Counted from the first letter of the stretch, positions 39,287 through 48,938 are shown. The stretch is DNA of 64,000 bases from Pararhodobacter aggregans (GCF_003075525.1 NZ_QDDR01000001.1:558001-622000), one strand, 5' to 3'. The notes: generated by a model from the letters alone, not told the origin. Translations and numbers: made by a program.

Positions 39287-40411
39287 TCAGGCGACCGCCT
39301 TCAGCGCCGCGTCGAGGCGGGCCAGCGTGCCGGGGACGTCCTTCAGCTTGTCGAGCCCGAAGAGGCCGATGCGGAAGGTGCGGAAGCCCTCGCCCTCGCC
39401 GATCATCAGGGGCACGCCGGCGGCGATCTGGTATCCCGCGGCGGCGAAGGCCGAGCCGTTCTGCAGCTCGGGCCGGTCGGTATAGCAGACCACCACCCCC
39501 GGCGCGCCGAAGCCCTCGGCCGCCAGCGGCTTGTGGCCATAGGCGGCGAGCAGCGCCCGCGCGCCCTTGCCCAGCGCGTGTTGCGCGGCCTTGGCGGCGT
39601 CGAAGCCCATCGCCTTCGTCTCCAGCATCGCGTCGCGGAAGCCCGCCAGCGCGTCGGTGGGCATGGTCGCGTGATAGGCGTGGCCGCCGTCCTCGTAGGC
39701 CTTCATGATCGCGCGCCATTTCTTCAGGTCCAGCGCAAAACTGTCCGAGGTCGTGGCCTCGAGCCGCTGTTCGGCGCGCGTGCCCATCACCACGATCCCG
39801 GCCGAGGGCGAGGCGCTCCAGCCCTTTTGCGGCGCCGAGACCAGCACATCGACGCCGAGCGCCTTCATGTCGACCCAGGCCGCGCCCGAGGCGATGCAGT
39901 CCAGCACCATCAGCGCGCCCACTTCATGCGCGGCGTCGGCCATCGCCTTGATATAGGCGTCGGGCAGGATCATCCCGGCCGAGGTCTCGACATGCGGCGC
40001 GAAGACCGCTTCGGGCTTTTCCGACAGGATCCGGGCGGTGACTTCGGCGATGGGGGCGGGGGCGAAGGGGGCCTCGGACTCGTTGCCCTGGGGACGGGCG
40101 TTCATCACCTCGGTCCCGTCGTTCAGGTGGCCCGCGTCGAAGATCGCGCTCCAGCGGAAGCTGAACAGGCCGTTGCGGACCACGAGGCATTTGCCGCGGC
40201 CGAACTGGCGGGCGACCGATTCCATGGCGAAGGTGCCGCCGCCGGGCACGAGCGCCACGGCCGAGCCGTTGTAGACCTCTTTCATCGTGGCCGAGATGTC
40301 CGTCATCACGCCCTGAAAGCGCTTGGACATGTGGTTGAGCGAGCGGTCGGTGAAGACGACCGAGAATTCTTCGAGGCCGCCGGCGTCGATATGGTCGTGG
40401 AGGGCGGGCAT
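39287..40411 (-). CDS. Class V aminotransferase (alanine/serine-glyoxylate type)
   Basis: 374-residue fold-type I PLP enzyme. Phosphate/PLP region VPGGGTFAMESVARQF, Asp in LMVLDCIASGAAWVDM and Schiff-base Lys in SAPQKGWSASPSAG. The N-terminal SLNHMSKRFQGVMTDIS and HVETSAGMI agree with alanine-glyoxylate/serine-glyoxylate aminotransferases. Start ATG 40411 follows GGAGATTG; the frame is open 89 codons more but overlaps the deacetylase. A glyoxylate-consuming aminotransferase would fit with the GhrA-like reductase elsewhere in the window, but the substrate is not certain. Confidence 0.83.
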   Translation of the reverse strand: MPALHDHIDAGGLEEFSVVFTDRSLNHMSKRFQGVMTDISATMKEVYNGSAVALVPGGGTFAMESVARQFGRGKCLVVRNGLFSFRWSAIFDAGHLNDGTEVMNARPQGNESEAPFAPAPIAEVTARILSEKPEAVFAPHVETSAGMILPDAYIKAMADAAHEVGALMVLDCIASGAAWVDMKALGVDVLVSAPQKGWSASPSAGIVVMGTRAEQRLEATTSDSFALDLKKWRAIMKAYEDGGHAYHATMPTDALAGFRDAMLETKAMGFDAAKAAQHALGKGARALLAAYGHKPLAAEGFGAPGVVVCYTDRPELQNGSAFAAAGYQIAAGVPLMIGEGEGFRTFRIGLFGLDKLKDVPGTLARLDAALKAVA

Positions 40412-40442
40412 CTCAATCTCCGTGTTTGATGTCGCGCGCACA

Positions 40443-41165
40443 CTAGGGTGTGGCGGGGCCGGGCGCAACGCCGCCCGCGGCCAGCAGGTCGGGCACGGTG
40501 ACCAGCTGGAAGCCCCGGCCGCGCAGCCCGTCGATGATCGCGGGCAGCGCGGCGCGGGTAGCGGCGCGGCTCTCGTACATCGCATGCAGCAGGATGATCG
40601 ACCCCGGCCGCGCCTGATCGATGGCGGCGCGGGCGATGCGTTCGGCCCCGGCGTTGGGGTCGCTGTCGGGTTCGACATCCCACATCACCGTCAGCCGGTC
40701 CTGTTGCGCCAGCACCCAGGGCAGGGAGAACAGCTTCTTGCCATAGGGCGGGCGGAAGGGCAGCGGCCCCTCGTAGCCCGCGGCGCGGATCGCGGCATCG
40801 GTGCGGGCCAGTTCCTGGACGACCTCGGCCGGGCGCATCAGGACCATGCGCTGGTGGCTCCAGGAATGGTTGCCCAGCGCATGGCCGGCGGCGACCAGGG
40901 CGGCGGTCTCGGCCGGGTATTCGGCGGCCTCGCGGCCGGTGACGAAGAAGGTCGCCCGCACCCCGCGCCCGGCCAGGATGCCGAGGATCTGGTCGGTATA
41001 GCCCGGGGTCGGCCCGTCGTCGAAGGTCAGCGCGACCAGCGGGCGGTCGGTCGCCACATGGGCAATGAGCCGCCCGAAAAGCTGGAACTCCCGCGCCCGG
41101 GACAGCTGCCAGAGGCCCAGCACGAGGGCGGCGACGGCCGCGAGGAGCACCAACCAGCGAGTCAT
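40443..41165 (-). CDS. Polysaccharide deacetylase family protein
   Basis: 240-residue NodB-homology protein with an N-terminal hydrophobic anchor or signal (LVLLAAVAALVLGLW). Catalytic/metal motifs: VALTFDDGPTPGYTDQIL (Asp-Asp), GNHSWSHQRM (His-x3-His), RPPYGKKLFSLPW and IILLHAMYE. Probably removes N- or O-acetyl groups from a carbohydrate at the cell surface; substrate unknown. 31 bases upstream of the aminotransferase on the same strand and 70 bases downstream of the MBL protein. Confidence 0.88.
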   Translation of the reverse strand: MTRWLVLLAAVAALVLGLWQLSRAREFQLFGRLIAHVATDRPLVALTFDDGPTPGYTDQILGILAGRGVRATFFVTGREAAEYPAETAALVAAGHALGNHSWSHQRMVLMRPAEVVQELARTDAAIRAAGYEGPLPFRPPYGKKLFSLPWVLAQQDRLTVMWDVEPDSDPNAGAERIARAAIDQARPGSIILLHAMYESRAATRAALPAIIDGLRGRGFQLVTVPDLLAAGGVAPGPATP

Positions 41166-41235
41166 CCCGGCAGTCTGGGCGGGAAGGCCGAAGCCGTCCA
41201 GCCGCCCGCGCGGCCATGCGCGGAAGGGTGCCTAG

Positions 41236-42855
41236 TCAGCCGCCGTGTCCCGCCTGCCAGTCCTCCAGCGCGGCGCGCAGGCGGCGGATCAGCACGCCGC
41301 GGGCCTTTTCGTCGCCCGCGCCCGACAGCGCCTCGTTGAGGTCGAGGAAAAGCGTCGACACGTCGTTGTGCCAGTCGAGGTTGGCCACCGCTGCCGGGGG
41401 CAGGCGGGGGGCGGGGCGGCCCTGACCCTCGTCGAGTTCCTGCGGGCCCGAGGGGGTGAGCCGGTAGCTTGCGTCCAGCGCCGGTTGCAGGACGGGCAGG
41501 GGGGCCAGCGCCTCGGACTCGGACCGGGCCAGCGCTTCCATGGCCGGGGGCTCGCCATGGGTCAGGAACAGGGCCTGCCGCACCGGGGCGCGGGCGGCGA
41601 TCCAGGCGGTCAGTTCCGGCCCGTCGGCGTGGCCGGAATAAAGGTCGATCACCCGGATCCGGGCCTGCACGTCATAGCCCTCGCCCTGGATCCGCACCTG
41701 TTTCGCGCCGTCGACCAGCAGCCGCCCCAGCGTCCCCTGCGCCTGATAGCCGACGAAGAGGACCGTCGCCGCCTCGGACCAGAGCCAGCGTTTCAGCCGG
41801 TGGCGGATGCGCCCGGCCTCGGCCATGCCCGAGGCGGCGATGACGATGTGGAAGCCCTCGACCTGATCGAGGCGCTTCGACTCCTCGACATCCTGGGTGA
41901 AATGCAGGTTCGGGTTGTGCAGCCCCTTGGCCAGCGCATTGCCCTTCTCCAGCGTCCGGCGGTGGCGGTCGAAAACCTCGGTCGCGCGGGCGGCCAGCGG
42001 GCTGTCCACATAGATCGGGATCGGCGGCAGAACGCCCTCGTCCATCAGCCGGGTCAGGTCGGCGATCAGTTCCTGCGCGCGCTCGACGGCGAAGGAGGGG
42101 ATCAGCAGGGCGCCATCGGGCCGGATCGCCGCGCGCACCTCCTCGCCCAGGATGGCGCGGCGCACCTCGTCCGAGGCACCCAGCCGGTCGGTCCCGCCAT
42201 AGGTGCTTTCGCAGATCAGGTAATCGACACCCGCAGGCCCCTCGGGATCGGGATGCAGGAGCTTGTAGGCCGGGCCGATATCGCCCGAGAAACACAGCAC
42301 CATCGGCTCGCGGTGGCCGGGCAGCATCACCTCCAGCTCGACCGAGGCCGAGCCCAGCATATGCCCCGCGTTCCAGAACCGCGCCCGGAGCCCGGGCAGG
42401 ACCGCGACCCAATCGCCGTAATCATGGCCCCGCATCTGCGCCATGGTCCGGTCGACGTCGGCGCCGTCATAGATCGGCGTCACCGCGTCCTTCTGCCAGC
42501 GGGCGCGGCGGCGGTTGAGCTGCTGCACCTCCAGCGCCTGGATATGCGCGGAATCGGGCAGCATCACGCCGCAAAGGTCGACCGTGGCGCGCGTGGCATG
42601 GATCACGCCGGCAAACCCGTCATGCACCAGCTTCGGCAGAAGCCCGGAATGGTCGATATGGGCATGGGTCAGGACCACCGCGTCGATATCCGCGGGGTCG
42701 AAGGGGAAGGGGCGGTAGTTCAGCTCTTTCTCGGTCTTGGAACCCTGGAACATGCCGCAATCGACAAGGATCGTCCCCGCCGCGCACTTCAGCCGGAAGC
42801 ACGAGCCGGTGACACCGCGCGCCGCACCGTGAAAGGTCAGTTCGGGAAAGGACAT
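41236..42855 (-). CDS. MBL-fold beta-CASP (RNA-specificity) hydrolase
   Basis: 539-residue metallo-beta-lactamase protein of the CPSF73/YsaA-like group. Zinc motif LTHAHIDHSGLLPKL, later metal ligands in WNAGHMLGSASVEL and CFSGDIG, the beta-CASP region with ESTYGGTDR and IAASGMAEAGRIRHRL, and SGHADGPEL. The C-terminal 80 residues are an extra region without a recognised domain. Such proteins are usually RNases, but a nuclease role here is inferred. ATG 42855 follows GGAGG at 5-6 bases. Confidence 0.85.
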   Translation of the reverse strand: MSFPELTFHGAARGVTGSCFRLKCAAGTILVDCGMFQGSKTEKELNYRPFPFDPADIDAVVLTHAHIDHSGLLPKLVHDGFAGVIHATRATVDLCGVMLPDSAHIQALEVQQLNRRRARWQKDAVTPIYDGADVDRTMAQMRGHDYGDWVAVLPGLRARFWNAGHMLGSASVELEVMLPGHREPMVLCFSGDIGPAYKLLHPDPEGPAGVDYLICESTYGGTDRLGASDEVRRAILGEEVRAAIRPDGALLIPSFAVERAQELIADLTRLMDEGVLPPIPIYVDSPLAARATEVFDRHRRTLEKGNALAKGLHNPNLHFTQDVEESKRLDQVEGFHIVIAASGMAEAGRIRHRLKRWLWSEAATVLFVGYQAQGTLGRLLVDGAKQVRIQGEGYDVQARIRVIDLYSGHADGPELTAWIAARAPVRQALFLTHGEPPAMEALARSESEALAPLPVLQPALDASYRLTPSGPQELDEGQGRPAPRLPPAAVANLDWHNDVSTLFLDLNEALSGAGDEKARGVLIRRLRAALEDWQAGHGG

Positions 42856-42902
42856 GGCCACCTCCGCCGCCAGTCTCGCGCCAAGGCGTGGAAACGGCAA
42901 GG

Positions 42903-42929
42903 AAAAACCCCGGCCTTTCGGTCGGGGTT
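42903..42929 (-). terminator. Intrinsic terminator of gpt
   Basis: On the minus strand a stem AACCCCGACC/GGCCGGGGTT (one mismatch) with loop GAAA is followed by a T-run (plus strand A at 42903-42907). It starts 15 bases after the gpt stop. Confidence 0.78.
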
Positions 42930-42944
42930 CGGGGTGGGCGCCGG

Positions 42945-43463
42945 TCAGTCGCGGCCGCGGAAGGGCTCGACGTATTGCAGCGCCATGTCCCAGGGGAAGA
43001 AGATCCAGGTATCCTGGCTGACGCCGGTGATGAAGGTGTCGGTCTGCTTCTCGCCCTCGGGCTTGGCATAGACGCAGGCGAAATGCGCCTTGGGATAGAG
43101 CTTGCGCACCAGTTCCAGCGTCTTGCCGGTATCGACCAGATCGTCGACGACAAGAATGCCTTCGCCGTCGCCCATCATCTCGGCATTGGGGGATTTGATG
43201 ACCTGCGCCTCGCGCCGCTGGTCTTCCTTGCCGCCGCCCGAATGGTAGGACTTCACGCTGATCGTATCGACGGTGCGGATGTCGAGCTCGCGGGCGACGA
43301 TCATCGCCGGAGCCATACCGCCCCGGGTGATGGCCACCACCGCGCGCCAGCTGCCGTCATCGGGACCGCGGCCCTGCAGGCGCCAGGCCAGCGCGCGCGC
43401 GTCGCGGTGCAGCTGGTCCCAGCTGACGTGGAAGCCCTTTTCATGAGGCAGGCGGTCGATCAT
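42945..43463 (-). CDS. gpt: Xanthine phosphoribosyltransferase
   Basis: 172-residue XGPRT that salvages xanthine and guanine with PRPP. PRPP-binding motif [19 protein letters not shown]-terminal [17 protein letters not shown], the flexible-loop SVKSYHSGG region, and the C-terminal [18 protein letters not shown] characteristic of bacterial Gpt. Full length. A terminator follows it; the LysE-type gene is 11 bases upstream on the same strand, so they may be co-transcribed. Confidence 0.94.
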   Translation of the reverse strand: MIDRLPHEKGFHVSWDQLHRDARALAWRLQGRGPDDGSWRAVVAITRGGMAPAMIVARELDIRTVDTISVKSYHSGGGKEDQRREAQVIKSPNAEMMGDGEGILVVDDLVDTGKTLELVRKLYPKAHFACVYAKPEGEKQTDTFITGVSQDTWIFFPWDMALQYVEPFRGRD

Positions 43464-43474
43464 CGGGAACTCCT

Positions 43475-44089
43475 TCAGCGGGACAGAAGCAGGCGCAGCC
43501 CCAGCGCGCCCAGCACCGCCCCAGCGGTCCGGTCGATCCAGAGCTTGGCGCCGAGATAGGCCGCCCGCGCCGCAGGACGCGAGAGGATCAGCGCCAGAAG
43601 CGTATAGCCGAGGATCTCCAGCAGGAAATGGGCCGCGACGACGAACGTTGCGTCACCGAAGCCCAGCCCGGCAGGGAAGATCACCACCAGCACAGCGGCG
43701 GAAAAGAGCACCGATTTCGGATTGGCGAGGTTGACCAGCAGACCCGACCCGAAAGCCCGGCTCCAGCGCCGCCGCCCGTCCGAGGGGCCCTGACCCAGCG
43801 GGCTGCCCGCGTCGCGCCAGATCTGCACGGCGATCCACAGAAGATAGAGCGCGCCCGCCAGCTTCATCGCCGCAAAGGCCCAGGGCACCAGCACGAACAG
43901 CGCCCCCAGCCCCGCCAGCGCCGCCGCCGTCCAGCCGGCCGCGACCAGCGCCAGCCCGGCGCCGGTGGCGATCCCCGCCCCCAGCCCGCCGGTCAGCGTG
44001 TTCCTCAGCGCCAGCAGCATCGCCGGACCCGGCACGATGAAGGCCGCGGAGAGGGTCAGCACGAAGGCGGCAAGCTGGGCGGCGGTCAT
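43475..44089 (-). CDS. LysE/RhtB-family amino acid exporter
   Basis: 204-residue membrane protein with six hydrophobic segments. Family motif [19 protein letters not shown] near the N-terminus and [20 protein letters not shown] after the third segment. LysE-family proteins export amino acids such as threonine, homoserine or lysine; the substrate is not predictable. It starts one base after the fabI stop, so it is probably translated from the fabI transcript. Confidence 0.87.
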   Translation of the reverse strand: MTAAQLAAFVLTLSAAFIVPGPAMLLALRNTLTGGLGAGIATGAGLALVAAGWTAAALAGLGALFVLVPWAFAAMKLAGALYLLWIAVQIWRDAGSPLGQGPSDGRRRWSRAFGSGLLVNLANPKSVLFSAAVLVVIFPAGLGFGDATFVVAAHFLLEILGYTLLALILSRPAARAAYLGAKLWIDRTAGAVLGALGLRLLLSR

Positions 44090-44090
44090 G

Positions 44091-44915
44091 TCACTCGCCC
44101 TTGCGGCCGGTCACCACGTCGATATCGGGCGCGTCCACCGCCTTCATGCCGACGACGTGATAGCCCGCATCGACATGCAGCGTCTCGCCCGTGGTGCCCG
44201 AGCCCAGATCCGACAGCAGGTAGAGCGCGGCCTTGCCGACCTCTTCCTGCGTCACGTTGCGGCGCAGCGGCGAGTTCAGCTCGTTCCACTTCATGATGTA
44301 GCGGAAATCGCCGATCCCCGAGGCCGCCAGCGTCTTGATCGGCCCGGCCGAGATGGCGTTGCAGCGGATGCCGTCCTTGCCCAGATCCTCGGCGATATAC
44401 ATGACCGAAGCCTCCAGCGCCGCCTTGGCGATGCCCATCACGTTGTAATGCGGCATGACCTGCTCGGCCCCGTAATAGGTCAGCGTCAGCAGCGAGCCGC
44501 CTTTGGGCATCATCGCCGCGGCGCGCTTGGCGACGGCGGTGAAGGAATAGACGGAAATATCCATCGTCATCAGGAAGTTGGCGTGGCTGGTATCGACATA
44601 GCGGCCGCGCAGCTCGTTCTTGTCGGAAAAGCCGATGGCGTGGACCACGAAGTCGATCTCGGGCCAGTCGGCCTGCAGCGCGGCGAACATCGAATCGACC
44701 GAGTCCATGTTCGAGACGTCGCATTCGAAGAGCCGCGGCGCGCCCAGGCTCTCGGCCAGCGGCACGACCCGCTTCTTCAGCGCTTCGCCCTGATAGCTGA
44801 AGGCCAGTTCCGCGCCCTGCGACGCCAGCGCCTGAGCAATGCCCCAGGCGATGGATTTGTCGTTGGCGAGGCCCATGATAAGGCCTTTTTTGCCCGCCAT
44901 AAGTCCTGCTGACAT
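44091..44915 (-). CDS. fabI: Enoyl-[acyl-carrier-protein] reductase (NADH) FabI
   Basis: 274-residue FabI that reduces trans-2-enoyl-ACP at the end of each fatty-acid elongation round. N-terminal KKGLIMGLANDKSIAWGIA, the cofactor region HAIGFSDKNELRGRY, active-site segment LTYYGAEQVMPHYNVMGIAKAALEAS (Tyr and Lys of the FabI pattern) and NAISAGPIKTLAASGI. Full length. Divergent from pdxH across 142 bases. A GCTTT/AAAGC inverted repeat near 44950-44965 in that gap may be regulatory. Classical triclosan/diazaborine target by family knowledge. Confidence 0.95.
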   Translation of the reverse strand: MSAGLMAGKKGLIMGLANDKSIAWGIAQALASQGAELAFSYQGEALKKRVVPLAESLGAPRLFECDVSNMDSVDSMFAALQADWPEIDFVVHAIGFSDKNELRGRYVDTSHANFLMTMDISVYSFTAVAKRAAAMMPKGGSLLTLTYYGAEQVMPHYNVMGIAKAALEASVMYIAEDLGKDGIRCNAISAGPIKTLAASGIGDFRYIMKWNELNSPLRRNVTQEEVGKAALYLLSDLGSGTTGETLHVDAGYHVVGMKAVDAPDIDVVTGRKGE

Positions 44916-45057
44916 CGCGCTCTCCGGCTCCTGAGTTTACGTAGGGGCCAGCTTTAGGCCAAAGCCCCTGACGCATCAAGGGCGCGCAGGACTTGCGGCC
45001 TGGCCGGGTTTGCTGCGAGTGTCGGCCCCGCGATCCGCCAGCAAGGAAGGCCCGGCC

Positions 45058-45696
45058 ATGAGCGACGACCACGACGACAGCATCCGTACCGGCATCTTCG
45101 CGGGCGAGGATCCCTTCGTCATCGCCCGCCGCTGGCTGGCCGAAGCCGAAGAGAGCGAACCGAACGATCCCAACGCAATAGCCCTTGCGACGGTTGACCC
45201 CGAGGGGCTGCCCAATGTCCGCATGGTGCTGCTCAAGGACATCGAGAGCCACGGCGGCGGCGACGGCGCCTTCGTCTTCTATACCAATTACGGCAGCCGC
45301 AAGGGGGCCGAGATCGAGGGCGCGGGCAAGGCGGCCTTCGTCATGCACTGGAAGTCGCTGCGCCGACAGATTCGCGTCCGCGGCACCGTGACCCGCGAAG
45401 AGGGGCCTCAGGCCGACGCCTATTACGCCAGCCGCTCGCTGCAATCGCGGCTCGGCGCCTGGGCCAGCAAGCAGTCGCAACCGCTCGAGTCGCGCGGCGC
45501 GCTGATGGCGGAGGTTGCAAAGATGAGTCTCAAATTCGGCATAAACCCGCCGAGACCTGAATTCTGGGGTGGATTTCGTCTCCTTCCGGTTGAAATTGAG
45601 TTCTGGGCAGACGGCGCCTTCCGGTTGCATGACCGGTTCCGCTTTACACGCAGTCAGGGAACGGGACGATGGACCAATATCCGGCTGAATCCGTGA
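45058..45696 (+). CDS. pdxH: Pyridoxamine 5'-phosphate oxidase
   Basis: 212-residue FMN enzyme that oxidises pyridoxine/pyridoxamine phosphate to [25 protein letters not shown] at the N-terminus, [26 protein letters not shown] (FMN/substrate-binding), [10 protein letters not shown] and the C-terminal [20 protein letters not shown]. The start at ATG 45058 follows CAAGGAAGG; the longer frame from 45010 is not used. The many PLP enzymes in the window would use its product, but no operon links them. Confidence 0.95.
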   Translation: MSDDHDDSIRTGIFAGEDPFVIARRWLAEAEESEPNDPNAIALATVDPEGLPNVRMVLLKDIESHGGGDGAFVFYTNYGSRKGAEIEGAGKAAFVMHWKSLRRQIRVRGTVTREEGPQADAYYASRSLQSRLGAWASKQSQPLESRGALMAEVAKMSLKFGINPPRPEFWGGFRLLPVEIEFWADGAFRLHDRFRFTRSQGTGRWTNIRLNP

Positions 45697-45787
45697 AATT
45701 CACGCTTCGCGAAACGCCTTCCCCTTGCACTTGCTGCAAAATGCGAAGATGCTGAACGCGGTTGGGACTTCTATGGTTGGGAATACA

Positions 45788-46306
45788 ATGGTCGAGGTTG
45801 AGCGGGGCCTCCCGCGCGTCCGTGGCAGCGTGAAATGGTTCGATCCTGCGAAAGGGTTCGGATTTATCGTTGCCGAGTCGGGGGGGCCGGACATTCTGCT
45901 GCATGTGAATGCGCTGCGGAATTTCGGGCAGAGTTCGGTATGTGACCGCGCGGGAATCGTGGTCAGTGTGCAGCAGACGCAACGCGGGCTGCAAGCGGTC
46001 GAGGTTTTCGAGGTGTCGCCGCCCGATGACGGCGAGGTCGATATGCCCGAACTCGACCCGGCGGACGAGCTGCTGACGCTCGAACCGGCGCGGGTGAAAT
46101 GGTTCGACAAGGTCAAGGGCTTCGGCTTTGCCAATGTCTTCGGCCGGCCCGAGGATGTCTTCATTCACATGGAAGTGCTGCGCAAATCGGGCTTCGCCGA
46201 GCTACAACCCGGTGAGGCCGTGGGTCTGCGCATCGTCGAGGGCGAGCGGGGCCGCATGGCGGTGTCCATCTCGTCGTGGGAAACGGCGTTGCACAAGAAG
46301 GAGTGA
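45788..46306 (+). CDS. Two-domain cold-shock protein
   Basis: About 172 residues with two cold-shock domains: one near the N-terminus (RGSVKWFDPAKGFGFIVAE, DILLHVNALR) and one from about residue 95 (ARVKWFDKVKGFGFANVF, DVFIHMEVLRKSG), joined by an acidic linker. Each keeps the RNP1-like KGFGF motif and an RNP2-like D[IV][LF][LI]H motif, so both should bind single-stranded RNA or DNA. ATG 45788 is taken as the start, but in-frame ATGs at 45773, 45749 and 45725 are possible and no Shine-Dalgarno sequence decides. Followed 6 bases later by the DUF192 gene. Confidence 0.88.
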   Translation: MVEVERGLPRVRGSVKWFDPAKGFGFIVAESGGPDILLHVNALRNFGQSSVCDRAGIVVSVQQTQRGLQAVEVFEVSPPDDGEVDMPELDPADELLTLEPARVKWFDKVKGFGFANVFGRPEDVFIHMEVLRKSGFAELQPGEAVGLRIVEGERGRMAVSISSWETALHKKE

Positions 46307-46312
46307 GGGCGG

Positions 46313-46798
46313 ATGCGTGAGGGGTTGGTCGGCGGCGTGCTGACGGGTTTCATCGCCCTGGTGATGATGGCGGTTCCGGCGCTGGCGTCGGAATGCCGCG
46401 AGGACCGGGTCCAGCTGCGCAGCGCGCAGGGGACCGCCGCCTTTACCGTCGAGATCGCCGACACCGACGCCGAGCGCGCCCAGGGGCTGATGCATGTCGC
46501 CTCGATGCCGCGCTTCAACGGCATGCTCTTCGTCTTCGACCGGCCGCAGCGCGCGGTCTTCTGGATGGAGAACACGCTGATCCCCCTCGACATGCTGTTC
46601 ATCGACGAACAGGGTGTGGTCCAGGCCGTGCACGAGAATGCCGTGCCGCTGGACCGCACCCCCATCGACGGGGGCGAGGGCATCCGCTACGTCCTCGAGA
46701 TCAACGGCGGCATGGCCTCGCGCCTGCACCTTGCGCCGGGGGCCGAGCTGCGTCATCCGGCCATCGCGCAAGATCTCGCGGCCTGGCCCTGCGAGTGA
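46313..46798 (+). CDS. DUF192 family secreted protein
   Basis: 161-residue protein with a signal peptide (GFIALVMMAVPALA, cleavage near residue 25) and a DUF192 domain (TVEIADTDAERAQGLMHV, MLFVFDRPQRAVFWMENTLIPLDMLF). The domain's function is unknown; it is usually a small exported beta-rich protein. AAGGAGTGAGGGCGG precedes the ATG. Co-transcribed with the cold-shock gene; tRNA-Pro follows 51 bases after its stop. This csp-DUF192-tRNA-Pro order is familiar from Rhodobacteraceae. Confidence 0.87.
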   Translation: MREGLVGGVLTGFIALVMMAVPALASECREDRVQLRSAQGTAAFTVEIADTDAERAQGLMHVASMPRFNGMLFVFDRPQRAVFWMENTLIPLDMLFIDEQGVVQAVHENAVPLDRTPIDGGEGIRYVLEINGGMASRLHLAPGAELRHPAIAQDLAAWPCE

Positions 46799-46849
46799 CC
46801 CTTTCCACTTCGCGCGCACTGGTCTAAGAGGCCGGTGACGAGGGATCAT

Positions 46850-46926
46850 CGGGGCGTGGCGCAGTCTGGTAGCGCGACGGTTTTGGGTACCGTAGGTCGT
46901 AGGTTCGAATCCTATCGCCCCGACCA
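46850..46926 (+). tRNA. tRNA-Pro (anticodon TGG)
   Basis: 77 bases with the 3' CCA encoded. Acceptor stem CGGGGCG (46850-46856) pairs with CGCCCCG (46916-46922). Anticodon stem ACGGT/ACCGT with loop TTTGGGT gives anticodon TGG. D arm GCGC...GCGC with TCTGGTA, and T arm GTAGG TTCGAAT CCTAT. UGG reads all or most proline codons. Confidence 0.97.
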
Positions 46927-47270
46927 TCCCGCGTTGAGGACCCGGCCCTGAGGGGCAAGGGGCCGAATGGCTGGGGGCGCTGCCAAACCTCCCGTGTTTC
47001 AGTCGTCTGCGGTGGATCCGAAACAGCCTGCCCGGTTGGCGGGGCGGTGCGCGTCATGTGGTTGCGCGTCGCGTGGCCGGCAAGCGCAAGGGTTGCTCTG
47101 CGGTCCGGCCGGAATGCCACTTCAAAGCGTCCGGCGACCCCGGGCCCAGGGGCAGGGCCCGCGCCTGAACACCAAAGCTGACCTTTCCTTTCGCGCAGAG
47201 AAGTTGATTTTCCGCGCCGGTCTTTCTTGTCACACTCCTCCGGCATCCCCTGCGGCATCGAAGGACGATC
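46927..47270 (+). other. Intergenic stretch without a recognisable gene
   Basis: 344 bases between tRNA-Pro and the catabolic operon. Frames here have no Shine-Dalgarno-supported start and no recognisable protein. It should hold the operon promoter and any LysR operator. A TTGATT sequence at 47204-47209 is a possible -35 element, without a good -10. A GTTTC...GAAAC inverted repeat lies at about 46997-47025. No copy of the tRNA 3' end was seen that would mark an integration site. Confidence 0.5.
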
Positions 47271-48938
47271 ATGACACGAACCGGCGGACAGCTCCTTGTC
47301 GATTGCCTGCTCGCGCTCGGCGCCGAGACGGGCTTCGGCGTTCCGGGCGAGAGCTATCTGGCGGTGCTGGACGCGCTGCATGACACCCGGGGCCGCCTCG
47401 ATTTCATCAATTGCCGCAACGAGGGTGGCGCCGCGTTCATGGCCGCGGCCTGGGGCAAGCTGACCGGCCGGCCGGGCCTGTGCTTCGTGACCCGCGGTCC
47501 GGGAGCAACCAATGCCGCGATCGGGGTGCATACGGCGATGCAGGACAGCGCGCCGATGATCCTGTTCGTCGGCCAGGTCGGCACAGACATGAAAGGCCGC
47601 GAGGCGTTTCAGGAACTCGATTACCGCGCGGTCTTCGGCTCGATGGCGAAAGCGGCGGTCGAGATCGACAGCGCCGACCGCGTCCCCGAGATCCTGGCCC
47701 GCGCCTGGACCACGGCGACCACCGGCCGCCCCGGCCCGGTGGTCATCGCGCTGCCCGAGGACATGCTGACCAGCCCCACCGAAGCCCTCCCCCTGACCGG
47801 CCCCGCCTTCGTCGCCGAAGCCGCGCCCTCAGCCGCCACGATGGACCGGGCGCGGGCGATCCTGGGCGACGCCCGGCGTCCGCTGATCCTGATCGGCGGC
47901 TGCAACTGGACGGCCGCGGGCCGGGCGGCCCTGCAAGCCTTTGCCGAGGCCAGCGACATCCCGGTCGTCGCCGCCTTCCGCTTTCAGGACCAATACGACA
48001 ATTCCTCGCGGGTCTATGTCGGCGAGGCCGGGGTCGGCATGAACCCGAACGTGCGCCGGGCGATCAGCGAGGCGGATGTGATCCTCGCCCTCAACGTCCG
48101 GTTCGGCGAGATGACGACGGATGGCTATACGCTTCTCGACGTGCCGGTCCCGAAACAGCGGCTGATCCATGTCCATGCCTCTCCGGCCGAGATCGGCAAG
48201 ATCTACCAGCCAGAGCTGGGCGTGCAGGCCGGACCCAACGCCTTCGCCATGGCGCTGAACCCGGTACAGGGCCCGTGGTCCGCATGGCGGGCGAGGGCCC
48301 GGGCCGAGTGGGAGGCGGGATTCGCCCTGCCGCCGCAGCCCTCGCCGGTCGATATGGGGGAGGTCACGGCGCATCTGCGTGACGTGCTGCCCGAGGATGT
48401 CATCCTGACCAATGGCGCGGGGAATTTCACCGTCTGGCCGAACAAGTTCTTCAAGTTCGGCCCGCGCGCGCGCCTGCTCGCGCCCCAATCGGGCGCCATG
48501 GGCTACGGCCTGCCCGCCGCCATCGCCGCCCGGATCGCCGACCCGTCGCGCCGGGTGGTCTGCTTCGCCGGGGACGGTGATTTTCAGATGAATTGTCAGG
48601 AGCTTGCCACCGCCGCGCAATATGGTGCGCAGCCGATCGTCCTGATCCTGAACAACGGCATCTATGGCACGATCCGCGCCCATCAGGAGCGGCATTATCC
48701 CGCCCGCGTTTCGGGCACCGACATGACGAACCCTGATTTCGTGGCTTTGGCAAAGGCTTACGGGTTCCACGCCGAACGCGTCGCCACCACCGGGGATTTC
48801 GCCCCGGCCTTCGCCCGGGCGCTGGCCTCGACGACCGGGGCGGTGCTGGACCTCGACATTTCGCCCGAAGCCCTGACCCCCCGCCAGACGCTCAGCCAGA
48901 TGCGCGCGGCGGCGCTTGCCCGGAAGGCCGCGCCATGA
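47271..48938 (+). CDS. ThDP-dependent enzyme, acetolactate synthase-like
   Basis: 555-residue thiamine-diphosphate enzyme of the acetolactate synthase/2-oxo-acid decarboxylase superfamily. Catalytic Glu51 in CRNEGGAAFMA, the RGPGATNA loop, and the C-terminal ThDP/Mg motif GDGDFQMNCQELATAAQYG...NN. It is not a classical IlvB: no IlvN partner follows and the context is catabolic. Possible roles are decarboxylation of a 2-oxo acid or a carboligase; the specific substrate is unknown. AAGGA lies 5 bases before the ATG. First gene of a tightly coupled series; its TGA overlaps the hyuA ATG. Confidence 0.8.
   Translation: MTRTGGQLLVDCLLALGAETGFGVPGESYLAVLDALHDTRGRLDFINCRNEGGAAFMAAAWGKLTGRPGLCFVTRGPGATNAAIGVHTAMQDSAPMILFVGQVGTDMKGREAFQELDYRAVFGSMAKAAVEIDSADRVPEILARAWTTATTGRPGPVVIALPEDMLTSPTEALPLTGPAFVAEAAPSAATMDRARAILGDARRPLILIGGCNWTAAGRAALQAFAEASDIPVVAAFRFQDQYDNSSRVYVGEAGVGMNPNVRRAISEADVILALNVRFGEMTTDGYTLLDVPVPKQRLIHVHASPAEIGKIYQPELGVQAGPNAFAMALNPVQGPWSAWRARARAEWEAGFALPPQPSPVDMGEVTAHLRDVLPEDVILTNGAGNFTVWPNKFFKFGPRARLLAPQSGAMGYGLPAAIAARIADPSRRVVCFAGDGDFQMNCQELATAAQYGAQPIVLILNNGIYGTIRAHQERHYPARVSGTDMTNPDFVALAKAYGFHAERVATTGDFAPAFARALASTTGAVLDLDISPEALTPRQTLSQMRAAALARKAAP

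Noticed and set aside
40412-40678. N-terminal extension of the class V aminotransferase
   Set aside because: The 89 extra codons overlap the deacetylase gene antisense and are Pro/Arg-rich shadow sequence; ATG 40411 has its own ribosome-binding site.
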